A program made the position numbers and the translations under genes. Of a DNA stretch of 64,000 bases, positions 37,971-46,054 are shown piece after piece (the first letter of the stretch is position 1; each line of letters opens with the position of its first letter). The notes beneath the pieces are model-generated. The model ran no database searches. It was not told the origin of the DNA and worked only from the letters and a program-made list of their open reading frames with translations. Origin of the DNA: Paenibacillaceae bacterium GAS479 (GTDB lineage Bacteria > Bacillota > Bacilli > Paenibacillales > Paenibacillaceae); NCBI GenBank assembly GCA_900105225.1, contig LT629764.1, positions 570,098-634,097 of the forward strand, in the 5' to 3' direction.

Positions 37971-38139
37971 GGCTCTTAACCATTGTCACATCGTCATAAT
38001 CGCATTGCCTAAACTCTCATTCTTCTGGGACAGTTGCCAGAGTTCATGTCTCTTTCCCCAACATACATTGTAAATAAAAAGTTCATCATGAATTGATAGA
38101 TCTTTCAAATAGAAGGATTTTATCGAGGAGGAGATTATT

Positions 38140-38595
38140 ATGGCAACTAAAACCAATATCATGTCCATTAAGGGCGTTCAGAACAAAAGCATCGGATTCA
38201 TATTAGTTCTGTTTATTTTACTCGTTATCGTTACTAGCATACTTAGCATAAAACCATTTGGAAATGAGTCCATTATTGAAGAGGAATCATCGGGCATTGA
38301 AGCCGCTGAAACCTTTTCGGTTTTCAACCAGACGGGTTATGTGCTTAACCTGGCATCCAGTACTAATACAAGACCTGTATCCGGCAGAATAGTTGACGGC
38401 AGCTTTCAATCTCTTGTACTTAATAATCCGGGCGCGAATGGAGGGGTGACATATAACGCGGTAACCAACAGCAATTCACAAGTAGGAAATTTTTCAGCGG
38501 TCTTATCACCAGCTGGTTTTATATTGAGTGTAACCAGCGGTGTTATAGTACCCGTGCTCCTTAATCCCTTCCGTATCGTTGTCCGACATAGATGA
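38140..38595 (+). CDS. Small membrane-anchored protein with YjcZ-like N-terminus
   Basis: The 151-residue product starts with a short polar segment and a hydrophobic helix, SIGFILVLFILLVIVTSILS (about 17-36), very like the GFALIVVLFILLIIV helix of YjcZ-family sporulation peptides, which normally end soon after. Here an acidic linker and about 100 residues rich in Ser, Thr, Asn, Val and Gly follow (VFNQTGYVLNLASSTNTRPV; GVTYNAVTNSNSQVGNFSAV), probably a beta-rich domain that I cannot assign. GAGGAGGAG lies six to eight bases before the ATG. A hairpin follows the stop. A role in the spore or cell surface is only a guess. Confidence 0.7.
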   Translation: MATKTNIMSIKGVQNKSIGFILVLFILLVIVTSILSIKPFGNESIIEEESSGIEAAETFSVFNQTGYVLNLASSTNTRPVSGRIVDGSFQSLVLNNPGANGGVTYNAVTNSNSQVGNFSAVLSPAGFILSVTSGVIVPVLLNPFRIVVRHR

Positions 38596-38632
38596 TTTGT
38601 TCAAGCTTGAATAACAGCATGCAGACTGATGA

Positions 38633-38663
38633 AAGGAGGCTAGGGGGCTGTCCCCGCCTCCTT
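38633..38663. terminator. Strong GC-rich hairpin between convergent small genes
   Basis: AAGGAGGC and GGGG pair with CCCC and GCCTCCTT around a 5-base loop. It lies between the 38140 gene and the leftward small gene at 38668. No long T run follows on the plus strand. Confidence 0.65.
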
Positions 38664-38667
38664 ATAA

Positions 38668-38863
38668 CTAAGCAAAAGCCGGGAGTATATTTTCCTTCAT
38701 TTGTTTCAACGTGTACTCAAAAGCATATACCTGTTCCTCCACTTCACTTATTTTGCGATTAAGAGCAGCATAAAGCTCCTCATCTGACACATCCTCTTCC
38801 AAATTTCATCATAATATCGGAGTGTTTTTGTAGGTACTCTACATATCTTTGAGAATTGTTCAT
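38668..38863 (-). pseudogene. Small coiled-coil protein gene with a +1 frameshift
   Basis: From the ATG at 38863 (AAGGA four bases upstream) the frame reads MNNSQRYVEYLQKHSDIMMK, then goes out of frame and stops. After skipping one T in the run AAATTTGG, the next frame continues LEEDVSDEELYAALNRKISE and on to a TAG at 38668. The joined product would be 64 residues with a heptad-like charged helix. The total of 196 bases is one more than a multiple of three. One inserted base, a sequencing error or a programmed shift would all explain it. No family is recognised. Confidence 0.5.
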
Positions 38864-38967
38864 TTTTCCTTACGAACTATATACTTTAAATATTGAAACT
38901 TGCTTCATTTCATATATACACCTTGCCGTAAGGACAAAGTCAATACAATGGAAGGAGTGACCTCGTT

Positions 38968-39417
38968 ATGATACTAACGAGATTTAACAGTAGTGTATTA
39001 ATTCGAGCGTCTGCAATTATCTCTGTATTGATCGGCATTTTGTATATGCCATCCGTTTTCAATTTCCTCATACCGATTATTGGTCTTGGCCCGGAACTCA
39101 CAGGTGGGCAAAAGATTGCAGAAATATGGGCAACGTATGCCCTATATGGAGGCATTTCCATTTTTCTCGCCTCCATGCTGATGAACATCACTCAATCCAT
39201 TATCATTAAGCGCATTATTTTAGGTATCGCCTTAGTCGCTACATTCTTGCTGTCCGCCGCCCAGCTCCTTCCTTTATTCTGGTGGTTTTATGTAGGAGTG
39301 GCCGTGTTCTCTTGGTTCAATGTACTCGGATTTGTACTTCATCTCTTCTTACTTGTTCTATCCTTATGGGGGGCGTTTGTAACGATTCACGATTTAGAGC
39401 GATTAAAACGGTCTTAA
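38968..39417 (+). CDS. Small four-helix membrane protein, unknown
   Basis: The 149-residue protein has four strong hydrophobic stretches (about 10-35, 56-75, 83-102 and 106-140) and few charged residues until the ERLKRS tail. GGAAGGAG precedes the ATG by 11 bases. I do not recognise a named family with certainty. It stands alone; upstream is the frameshifted small gene and downstream an IS66 remnant. Confidence 0.75.
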   Translation: MILTRFNSSVLIRASAIISVLIGILYMPSVFNFLIPIIGLGPELTGGQKIAEIWATYALYGGISIFLASMLMNITQSIIIKRIILGIALVATFLLSAAQLLPLFWWFYVGVAVFSWFNVLGFVLHLFLLVLSLWGAFVTIHDLERLKRS

Positions 39418-39516
39418 TCGAGTAGCAAAGGCATCATTGATACTTCGAAGCTCGCGATTCTAAATAAAAAGTTATTACTTAGGCACCTCTAAAATTAGCT
39501 AGGGCGTACTATTCGG

Positions 39517-39730
39517 ATGGCCAGATCCCCGTTTGACAACAGTCAAGCGAAGCGAGACTCGCATTTGGTGAAGGTCAAACAGAAGGTTCCCGGGAGTTTC
39601 GAACGACGGAAGGAGCCCGGCAATTCGCTCGAAGCGCAGTGTGGTTTCGACGATCATGAAGCAGGAGCAGTGTCTGGAGCTGTTCCCTTCGCTTGTTTCA
39701 GCCTTGTCGGGGCAACAGCGGCTTAGATAG
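39517..39730 (+). pseudogene. IS66-family transposase C-terminal remnant
   Basis: The text reads SPFDNSQAKRDSHLVKVKQK, which matches the conserved PFDNNQAERDLRMVKVKQK end of IS66 TnpC transposases. After SF the homology changes frame (RTTEGARQFAR) and again (SVVSTIMKQEQCLELFPSLV, then SALSGQQRLR and stop), so at least two frameshifts are present. No inverted repeat or TnpA/TnpB gene remains. The 100 bp upstream (39418-39516) contain nothing I can identify. Confidence 0.75.
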
Positions 39731-39746
39731 GCCTAAGTCGTAACAC

Positions 39747-40073
39747 CAAGTCAGTCTAGTATTGATGTGGTCATGCACAATTTGTATGATTTTCCACTCA
39801 ACATGCATTCGGGCCGTGCTGATATTTTGGATATTGTTCGATAAATCACTCAAAATGGCTGGGCATAGGCGACGAAAGCCGGGCTTTGTATGTTTTATCA
39901 CACAAAGTGTTGAAAAGAGGCGGCTATACACCGAATTTTATACGATAAATCGTACAAAAAAAGTTGCGTTGCCCACGAAAGCCGAGTTCAAACCCTAGTC
40001 AATTCAAATGGAGAGGAGAAAAACGCCCCGATGATCCTGCACAGCACAGGATTATTCGGACGTTTTTTATTTA
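39747..40073 (+). repeat. Orphan copy of the 52-bp-unit array element (copy 1)
   Basis: This 327-bp stretch is related along its full length to 61143-61471. It holds four degenerate units that start at 39779, 39831, 39883 and about 39935, so the period is 52 bp. Each unit opens with a TTGTAYGATTWATCA-like A+T-rich core and continues with about 29 bp of G+C-rich sequence. The end is a terminator-like hairpin (40024-40062) followed by six T. Unlike copy 2, no TATAAT promoter precedes it; an IS66 remnant lies directly upstream, and no nuclease gene follows. Confidence 0.7.
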
Positions 40074-40097
40074 CCTATATAGGTACACTAAGTAGTT

Positions 40098-40142
40098 ACA
40101 AAAAAAACGGCTATCTACGCAACTCATTCCGTAGTGGCCGTT
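40098..40142 (-). terminator. Terminator of the arabinan operon (after GH2)
   Basis: On the minus strand AACGGCCACTACG and CGTAGATAGCCGTT pair with a small bulge, followed by eight T. It is 16 bp downstream of the GH2 stop. Confidence 0.88.
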
Positions 40143-40157
40143 CTTTCATTCTCACCA

Positions 40158-41951
40158 TCACCGGCCGACTTCATGCCCCGTCATAATCTTCCGGATTTTT
40201 TCGAGCGGCGCTTTCGGTTGTCTGTCATACGTCAACAGTCCGTTGATCTCCTGCTCGACATCTGTCAGTTGCGTATAACAGAATCCCTGCACAACAGGTG
40301 AAGTGAACATCGGGTTCACTACGGCCGCTAGTTTACGAAGGAAGTCCTCCTCGTTATCGGCACCGGAATAACCCCAGCCATCCCAATCGCTCTTTTTAAA
40401 AGCAATTCCACCAAATTCGGAGATAAGCATCGGCTGCCCTTGGTAGGATGCTCCGCCCACGAAGATTCGCCTGTTAGCTGGCATGGCGCTCAATGCTGTC
40501 TCCATCGTGGCATACCTGGATTCTAGCACCTTCTGCTTGCTTTCATAGTCGTGGATCGTTAGCAAATCTGTGGTCATCTGTTCCCATCCATCGTTATACA
40601 CAACTAGGCGGGTCTCATCCAGTGATTTCGTCAGATGATACATGGCCAAGCCATGCTGCTGCTGACGTTTATCATTTTGCACGTTTGGTATGCCCCAGCT
40701 TTCATTTAACGGCACCCAGGTCACAATGCACGGATGATTATAATCACGCTCGATGATGTCCATCCATTCTTTTGTAAACCGCCGGACATATTCCTCCGAA
40801 TATTCATAAGCATTCGCCGCTTCCCCCCATACCAAGAGACCAAGCTGGTCACACCAGTACAGGAAACGCGGGTCCTCCGTCTTCTGATGTTTCCGAACAC
40901 CGTTGAAGCCCATCGCCTTCGTTAGCTCCACATCTTGCTTCATTGCCTCATCGCTTGGCGCCGTTAAAACGCCTTCAGGGAAGTAACCTTGGTCCAGCAC
41001 AAGCCGCTGATAGTAAGGACGGTTGTTCAGACACAGCTTTCCGTCCTCAACGGACACTTTCCGCATGCCGAAATAACTGCTCACTTCATCCAGATTCTGT
41101 GCGTTCTGAATCACCTTGAACGTAACATCGTACAGATTCGGATGCTCCGGACTCCACAGGCGCCCAAGTCCATGGTCGGCAAAATCCTTAAGGCCTACAA
41201 CCCGGCTCTCCTCGCCATGTTTGACCGTGTATACATCATCGGAAATAACAGTCCCCCGAAATGAAATGCTCACCTGCAGCTGACACTCTTTGCCTTGATC
41301 AAGTCCATCCACAAACGTCCGTAAACGGATTTCGTTCCGATCAATGTCTGGCGTAAAAGCTACTTTCTTCAGATAAACCGCACTGACAGGTTCGAGCCAT
41401 ACGCTTTGCCAGATTCCAGTTGTCCGTGTATAAAAGATGCTTGCCGATTTTTCCAGCCAATACTGCTTGCCCCGAGGCAGCGTCAAGTCCCGACTGAAAT
41501 CCTCGGCACGCACGACTAGCGTGTTCACTCCTTCCTGGAGCAGAGATCCAATCCCGGCGGAGAACGGAGTATGTCCACCTTCATGCACCGCCGCAAGTTG
41601 TCCGTTCACCCAGACCTTTGCACAATAGTCCACTGCGCCAAAATGCAAAATGGTTTCTTTCCCCTGCCAATTGGCAGGGATCTCAAAGCTGCGTTGGTAC
41701 CAAACGACGTCATGGAATCCAGGGTCTTCTATTCCGCTTAGCTTGCTTTGAAAAGTAAACGGCACCTGGATGCTCCGGTCAAATGGGCTACCGCTTTGAC
41801 GGTCCCGATACCAGCCCTCGCCCTCCCCCACATTGGCATCGTCAAAAGCAAACGCCCATTCTCCGTTCAAACACAGCCATTGTTGGCGGGTAAATTGAGG
41901 TCTCGGATATTCCATCCGTCTTGGTTTGATATGATCCAGCATTTGATTCAT
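40158..41951 (-). CDS. GH2-family glycosidase (beta-galactosidase/glucuronidase type), cytoplasmic
   Basis: The 597-residue protein has the GH2 three-part layout: sugar-binding jelly roll (about 25-190; NGEWAFAFDD, HFGAVDYCAKVWVNG, GGHTPFSAGIG), immunoglobulin-like domain (about 190-300) and a TIM barrel. Glu417 in WVPLNESWG is the expected acid/base and Glu512 in MLISEFGGIAF the nucleophile. No signal peptide. The ATG at 41951 follows AAAAAGGAGAG by 13 bases; the longer start at 42005 puts that site inside the gene. It is last in the arabinan operon, so it may trim beta-linked side chains of imported pectic fragments; exact specificity is unknown. Confidence 0.87.
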   Translation of the reverse strand: MNQMLDHIKPRRMEYPRPQFTRQQWLCLNGEWAFAFDDANVGEGEGWYRDRQSGSPFDRSIQVPFTFQSKLSGIEDPGFHDVVWYQRSFEIPANWQGKETILHFGAVDYCAKVWVNGQLAAVHEGGHTPFSAGIGSLLQEGVNTLVVRAEDFSRDLTLPRGKQYWLEKSASIFYTRTTGIWQSVWLEPVSAVYLKKVAFTPDIDRNEIRLRTFVDGLDQGKECQLQVSISFRGTVISDDVYTVKHGEESRVVGLKDFADHGLGRLWSPEHPNLYDVTFKVIQNAQNLDEVSSYFGMRKVSVEDGKLCLNNRPYYQRLVLDQGYFPEGVLTAPSDEAMKQDVELTKAMGFNGVRKHQKTEDPRFLYWCDQLGLLVWGEAANAYEYSEEYVRRFTKEWMDIIERDYNHPCIVTWVPLNESWGIPNVQNDKRQQQHGLAMYHLTKSLDETRLVVYNDGWEQMTTDLLTIHDYESKQKVLESRYATMETALSAMPANRRIFVGGASYQGQPMLISEFGGIAFKKSDWDGWGYSGADNEEDFLRKLAAVVNPMFTSPVVQGFCYTQLTDVEQEINGLLTYDRQPKAPLEKIRKIMTGHEVGR

Positions 41952-42010
41952 TATAGTAAGTACTCTCCTTTTTAATAGCGCTCTTCTTTTTCCATACTTC
42001 CCCATATGAA

Positions 42011-44014
42011 TTACTTAACGTAAAAAGTGGCGTCTTGTTGATCCAAAGCAGTCGAAATCGAGGATATTTCTAATACGCCGTTCCGGTGCCTCATAAATAC
42101 TCCCGTAATGTTAAAAGACTCAAACGAAGCCGCCCATGGGCTTGATAAACCGGTACGCAATTTCCATGTCGCATCCTGTTTGAACAAAGCGGTATTATTG
42201 CTCGGTTCAAGCCAAATCTTGCCGTCACGATGCCTTAAATAATGCCCTGGCGAGGATACGGATTCAATTGAGAATGCGGATGGATCGGCCAGTCCTCCAA
42301 CAATTTTCCATTGCGATTCCGCATTGTACTGCCCTCCGTCGATCTTCCCTCGGCCATCTTGATAACGAATAAAACTGTTTGTGATGTTAAAACTCTCCAG
42401 CTGATTAACCGGGACTTCCACATCCGTGCGCACCGTCTTCCAGTTCTGTGTATCCAGACTGTTAGCCGTCCATTGAATCACCTTGGTACCTGCTGGCGCT
42501 CCGCCTCCAGCGTTGTCCAGCATCAATCCACTGCGTTCATTCATACTCGTATAGTATCCGTTGCCCTTGTACGTAAATTTCCACCTTTGAGTGTTCAACT
42601 CATTATTCGTCCACAAAACCACGTTTGTACCCGGTGTAGTAGCTCCGCCCGGATTATCCAAGATCAGGCCATTATTTACATTCATCGCCCGAAAGAAACC
42701 GCTGTTTCTGTAATCCAAACGCCACCGTTGGGTATCCAGTCCAAGATCATTCCACTGGATTACTTTAGTCCCAGCTGGTGAGCCGCCGCCGCCATTATCC
42801 AGAACGAGCTGGTTATTCTGGTTAATCAGTTTATAGATTCCTCCAGAGACAATAGAGGATTCCTTATCTACTTGAGCTACATTGGCACGGATTTCATTCC
42901 GGCTCCCCACTTTTACGGTATTTACCTCAAGGAGCAAGGAAGAATTAAGCGGCAGCAGAGTCCCGCTCCAGGCTGCCGGAGTGCTTTGGTTTGTTCCTTT
43001 TACAGTTAGCGGCGCATCCATTTGCGTCCAGGTCGCTCCGTTATCTCCGCTCGTAAACATTTTGTTAGCTGAAGATACCACATCCGTCATGCCCCGAACG
43101 TAAAATCGGCCGTTAGCTGTTCCATCATCGATGTAGGCAACCTCTGGGGTCTGAGATGCGCGATATATTCCCGTCCCTACTACTTTCCCTAGATCGGTTG
43201 GACTTCCCCAATTGATGCCATCAGGTGAAGTTTTGAAGCGGACTGCAAAGTTAGGAGCTGCCCCCAGCATCTCAAAAAACATGAAATAACTTCCGTTTTT
43301 CGCTTTTAACACCCTTGGCATACCGGGACGCCAGTTCCAATCCCCCTGATTGCCCACAATGATGCTGTAATTCCCCCAAGTCAGTCCACCATCACTGGAA
43401 ATCTCCTGCGCGAGAGCTTGGTTATAACCTTGCTTGCGCTCATCCGAGTAATAACAGATCAACCGGCCATCGCTCGTTACCGCAAACTCTGGTTCCCATG
43501 TGCGCTTCGTTCCGGCGGTTCCCCTTGCGGCCAGGTTGCTGTGGAACTGCCAGGTGGTGCCATTATCCGTGCTTCGCCAGATATGAATCGTATACGGTGC
43601 AGAATTATCCCAATCTGTAGTTGCAAACAGTAACGTTCCTGCTGGAAGACTTCCAACCTGCTGAGGTAGTACATACAAGGTTGTCATTCCTTGCTGATTC
43701 CGGTTCAAACCATAATTGTTAGGATCAATTTCACTGATCTTGGACCAGGTTGCTCCGTTGTCCGTGCTTTTGTAAAAGGGAAAAGGCTGCATTCCTACCC
43801 AGCCTGCGTTTCCGGGAAATCGGGGTGTAAAGGTGGTCAAAATATCTCCATTACCAAGCTCCACCGCCCTTACATAGAACGGCTCAGGTTCAGCCGGATT
43901 ACTATATACGACCGACCCGGTTGTAGCCGCTTGTGCAGACGGAACCGCCATTAATGACATGAACATTGTGGCAATTACTGCAAGCAGTGAGATGCGTTTC
44001 AACCTATTTCCCAC
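42011..44014 (-). CDS. Secreted Asp-box propeller (GH93/sialidase-like) with RICIN and CBM42-type domains
   Basis: A 29-residue signal peptide (AQA-A cut) leads to a propeller (about 30-385) with five Asp boxes (for example STDNGATW 83-90, RSTDNGTTW about 147-155, SGDNGATW 322-329), the fold of GH33 sialidases and GH93 exo-1,5-arabinanases. Residues about 393-528 form a ricin-type trefoil with three QxW repeats (TQRW, TQRW, TQNW), and 536-667 form an AbfB/CBM42-like arabinofuranose-binding domain (SFNITNSFIRYQDG, HYLRHRDG, SFNITGVFMRHRNG). With GH43 next to it, an extracellular exo-arabinanase is the best reading. The start is GTG after GGGAGGG. Confidence 0.82.
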   Translation of the reverse strand: MGNRLKRISLLAVIATMFMSLMAVPSAQAATTGSVVYSNPAEPEPFYVRAVELGNGDILTTFTPRFPGNAGWVGMQPFPFYKSTDNGATWSKISEIDPNNYGLNRNQQGMTTLYVLPQQVGSLPAGTLLFATTDWDNSAPYTIHIWRSTDNGTTWQFHSNLAARGTAGTKRTWEPEFAVTSDGRLICYYSDERKQGYNQALAQEISSDGGLTWGNYSIIVGNQGDWNWRPGMPRVLKAKNGSYFMFFEMLGAAPNFAVRFKTSPDGINWGSPTDLGKVVGTGIYRASQTPEVAYIDDGTANGRFYVRGMTDVVSSANKMFTSGDNGATWTQMDAPLTVKGTNQSTPAAWSGTLLPLNSSLLLEVNTVKVGSRNEIRANVAQVDKESSIVSGGIYKLINQNNQLVLDNGGGGSPAGTKVIQWNDLGLDTQRWRLDYRNSGFFRAMNVNNGLILDNPGGATTPGTNVVLWTNNELNTQRWKFTYKGNGYYTSMNERSGLMLDNAGGGAPAGTKVIQWTANSLDTQNWKTVRTDVEVPVNQLESFNITNSFIRYQDGRGKIDGGQYNAESQWKIVGGLADPSAFSIESVSSPGHYLRHRDGKIWLEPSNNTALFKQDATWKLRTGLSSPWAASFESFNITGVFMRHRNGVLEISSISTALDQQDATFYVK

Positions 44015-44044
44015 CTTAATCCCTCCCTAAAATGAATGGTCAGA

Positions 44045-45001
44045 TCACTCTCCCGATGGCACGGGGAGATTATGCGTATTGCTCCAAGGAATTCCGAAAT
44101 CAGGCGTACCATCCGCATTCCAGCCGAATTTCTGGATACGCGTCGAGCGGACGCTGGCATTGGATTCAGGTGACGGAAGCGCATGAAAGATGATCCAATC
44201 CTCTTTACCATCCGGTGACTTCGTGAAGCTGTTATGTCCGGTCGCGTAAACTCCATTTTCTATACTTTTGCGGAATACAGGCTGCATAGATTTCGTCCAT
44301 GAAGACGGGTCCATGGGATCGGCCTCTTCATCCATCGTTAACATACCTAGAGCATAATCCTCAGACCAAGTAGTACTCGCTGAATAAACTAGAAAAATGC
44401 GGCCGTTCCTATGCAGTGTGACGGGACCTTCATTTATGGCCATTCCACCTTGTTGTTCCCACGTAAGTGTTGGAGCCGTTAGCAAAACATGTTCCTCTGA
44501 CAACGTCCAAGGGTCACTCATTTGCGCAATATATATAGCAGAGCCATATTCGGGAAAATGTCCGTAACCGGCATACATAAAATAAAGCTGGTTCCGCACC
44601 GTCACTACGGTACCGTCCAAGCCAGGGACAGGGGTTTTCAGCGTCCCTTTCCAAATCCAATCGCCTTCCAACGGATCACGGTTTTCGTTCTCAAGTACAC
44701 ATAATGTGCGAGATTCGTCTCCGCCGCCGTCATTAGCTGTGTAGTAGATGTACCATTTGTCATTCAAATAGTGAATTTCCGGCGCCCACAAATTGTGGCT
44801 GTAGGGACCTTCCAGTACAGGGGTCCAGACTGTCTTTTTTCTGCCCTCAGCAAGTCCGCTCAAGCTGGAAGATTGGGTAATGGCCAGGCAACGCGACTGT
44901 GTATACATAAAGTAATAATAGCCATCGGTGTGCTTCAGCACCCAAGGGTCGGCTGCTTTTGGTACGATTGGATTACGGAACGTTGCAGTGTTGTTTGACA
45001 T
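44045..45001 (-). CDS. GH43-family arabinan-active hydrolase, cytoplasmic
   Basis: The 318-residue five-blade propeller has the three GH43 catalytic acids in order: Asp18 in AADPWVL (base), Asp129 in PGLDGTVV (pKa modulator) and Glu191 in INEGP (acid). LWAPEIHYLNDKWYIYYTAN is the usual second-blade motif. Without a signal peptide it should cut imported arabino-oligosaccharides; alpha-L-arabinofuranosidase is the likely activity. AAAAGGAGAG precedes the ATG. A 167-bp MITE-like element separates it from the permease gene in the same operon. Confidence 0.88.
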   Translation of the reverse strand: MSNNTATFRNPIVPKAADPWVLKHTDGYYYFMYTQSRCLAITQSSSLSGLAEGRKKTVWTPVLEGPYSHNLWAPEIHYLNDKWYIYYTANDGGGDESRTLCVLENENRDPLEGDWIWKGTLKTPVPGLDGTVVTVRNQLYFMYAGYGHFPEYGSAIYIAQMSDPWTLSEEHVLLTAPTLTWEQQGGMAINEGPVTLHRNGRIFLVYSASTTWSEDYALGMLTMDEEADPMDPSSWTKSMQPVFRKSIENGVYATGHNSFTKSPDGKEDWIIFHALPSPESNASVRSTRIQKFGWNADGTPDFGIPWSNTHNLPVPSGE

Positions 45002-45023
45002 TTCCTCTCTCCTTTTAGAGGTT

Positions 45024-45190
45024 GTTCAAAAAGGCCACCATTGATCACGAAGTAAAGCTGGAAGCGAACTCGACATCGAATCTTGTATTCACCTTCGAAG
45101 TCCGGTGCTCATGTAGGTTTGCCTACACTCTGCTCCTCCTTCTTCCCGTTCATACAACCTTCTCGGTGCCCAATGGCGACCTTTTTGAAC
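45024..45190. mobile_element. MITE-like element with 20-bp terminal inverted repeats
   Basis: The ends at 45024-45043 and 45171-45190 are inverted copies matching at 18 of 20 bases (GTTCAAAAAGG outer part). The 167-bp body has no convincing reading frame and a small internal palindrome (GTAGG/CCTAC). It lies between the permease stop and the GH43 ribosome site. A clear target-site duplication is not visible. A non-autonomous transposon fits best. Confidence 0.65.
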
Positions 45191-45198
45191 TCGCACTA

Positions 45199-46041
45199 TT
45201 ACCCTTTCATTCCAGTCAAAGTAATGCCTTCAACAAAGTACTTTTGCGAAAAGAAAAATAATAGCAGGGTAGGAATTAAAGCTAGAACGGAGCCGGCCAT
45301 AATATAGGTCCATTGGGAGGTATAGAATCCTTGGAAGGAAGCAAGCACCAGCTGCAGCGTAAACTTCTCCGGTGTGTTGATATAAATCAGGGGACCCAGA
45401 TAATCGTTGTAACCCGCTAAAAATCCCAGAAGTCCTTGTGTAATCAACGCTGGTTTGGATAACGGCAGCATGATGCGGATAAAAGTCTGGAACGGATTCA
45501 TTCCATCCACCTTGGCGGCATCCTCCAATTCTTTGGGGATGGTCATGAAGAACTGCCGTAACAGGAATACCGCAGCAGCAGCCCCGAACATTCCTGGTAC
45601 GATTAGCGGCAGCCAACTGTCGATCCAGCCGATATTTTTGAACAGGATGAAGGTGGGAATCATCGTAACGACGCCGGGAATCATCATCGTGGCCAGCAAT
45701 AAGGTGAAAAGCAGGTTTTTAGCCGGAAACTGCATTCGACCGAACGCATAAGCCGCTAGCGCACTCGTAAACAGACCTACCAGGCATGGTAATAAAATAA
45801 CTAAAAGCGTATTGAAAAACCCATGGACAATGTCCGATTCCAACAACACAAAGCTGTAGTTGCTCCAATCAAAGTTTGTAGGAATCCATTTAGGAGGAAA
45901 TTCAAATTCCGATCCCGCTGGTTTCAGCGATGTGGAAACCATCCATAAAAACGGGATTGCCATCATAAGGGCTCCTATGGATAGGAACAGATAGGCAAAG
46001 CTTTTGCGGACCCATTCGTTCCTCTGTTTTTTGCTATGCAT
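45199..46041 (-). CDS. CUT1 ABC sugar permease, MalG type (AraQ-like)
   Basis: About 280 residues with six membrane segments, the loop KELEDAAKVDGMNPFQTFIRI and the tail KYFVEGITLTGMKG. This short CUT1 type is the AraQ class in Bacillus arabino-oligosaccharide systems, which fits the enzymes downstream. The ATG at 46041 has AGGAGG nine bases upstream; the longer start at 46062 would hide that site within the gene and overlap the partner permease. A shared ATPase such as MsmX is expected from elsewhere. Confidence 0.92.
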   Translation of the reverse strand: MHSKKQRNEWVRKSFAYLFLSIGALMMAIPFLWMVSTSLKPAGSEFEFPPKWIPTNFDWSNYSFVLLESDIVHGFFNTLLVILLPCLVGLFTSALAAYAFGRMQFPAKNLLFTLLLATMMIPGVVTMIPTFILFKNIGWIDSWLPLIVPGMFGAAAAVFLLRQFFMTIPKELEDAAKVDGMNPFQTFIRIMLPLSKPALITQGLLGFLAGYNDYLGPLIYINTPEKFTLQLVLASFQGFYTSQWTYIMAGSVLALIPTLLLFFFSQKYFVEGITLTGMKG

Positions 46042-46054
46042 CCCCGTTCTCCTC

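Noticed and set aside
39517-39726. Unbroken 69-residue protein from 39517
   Set aside because: Only its first 25 residues match a protein family (IS66 transposase); the rest is an out-of-frame reading of the same remnant.
45022-45307. Rightward reading frames over the MITE-like element and permease end
   Set aside because: They cross the inverted repeat and a real gene on the other strand and have no ribosome site or family match.
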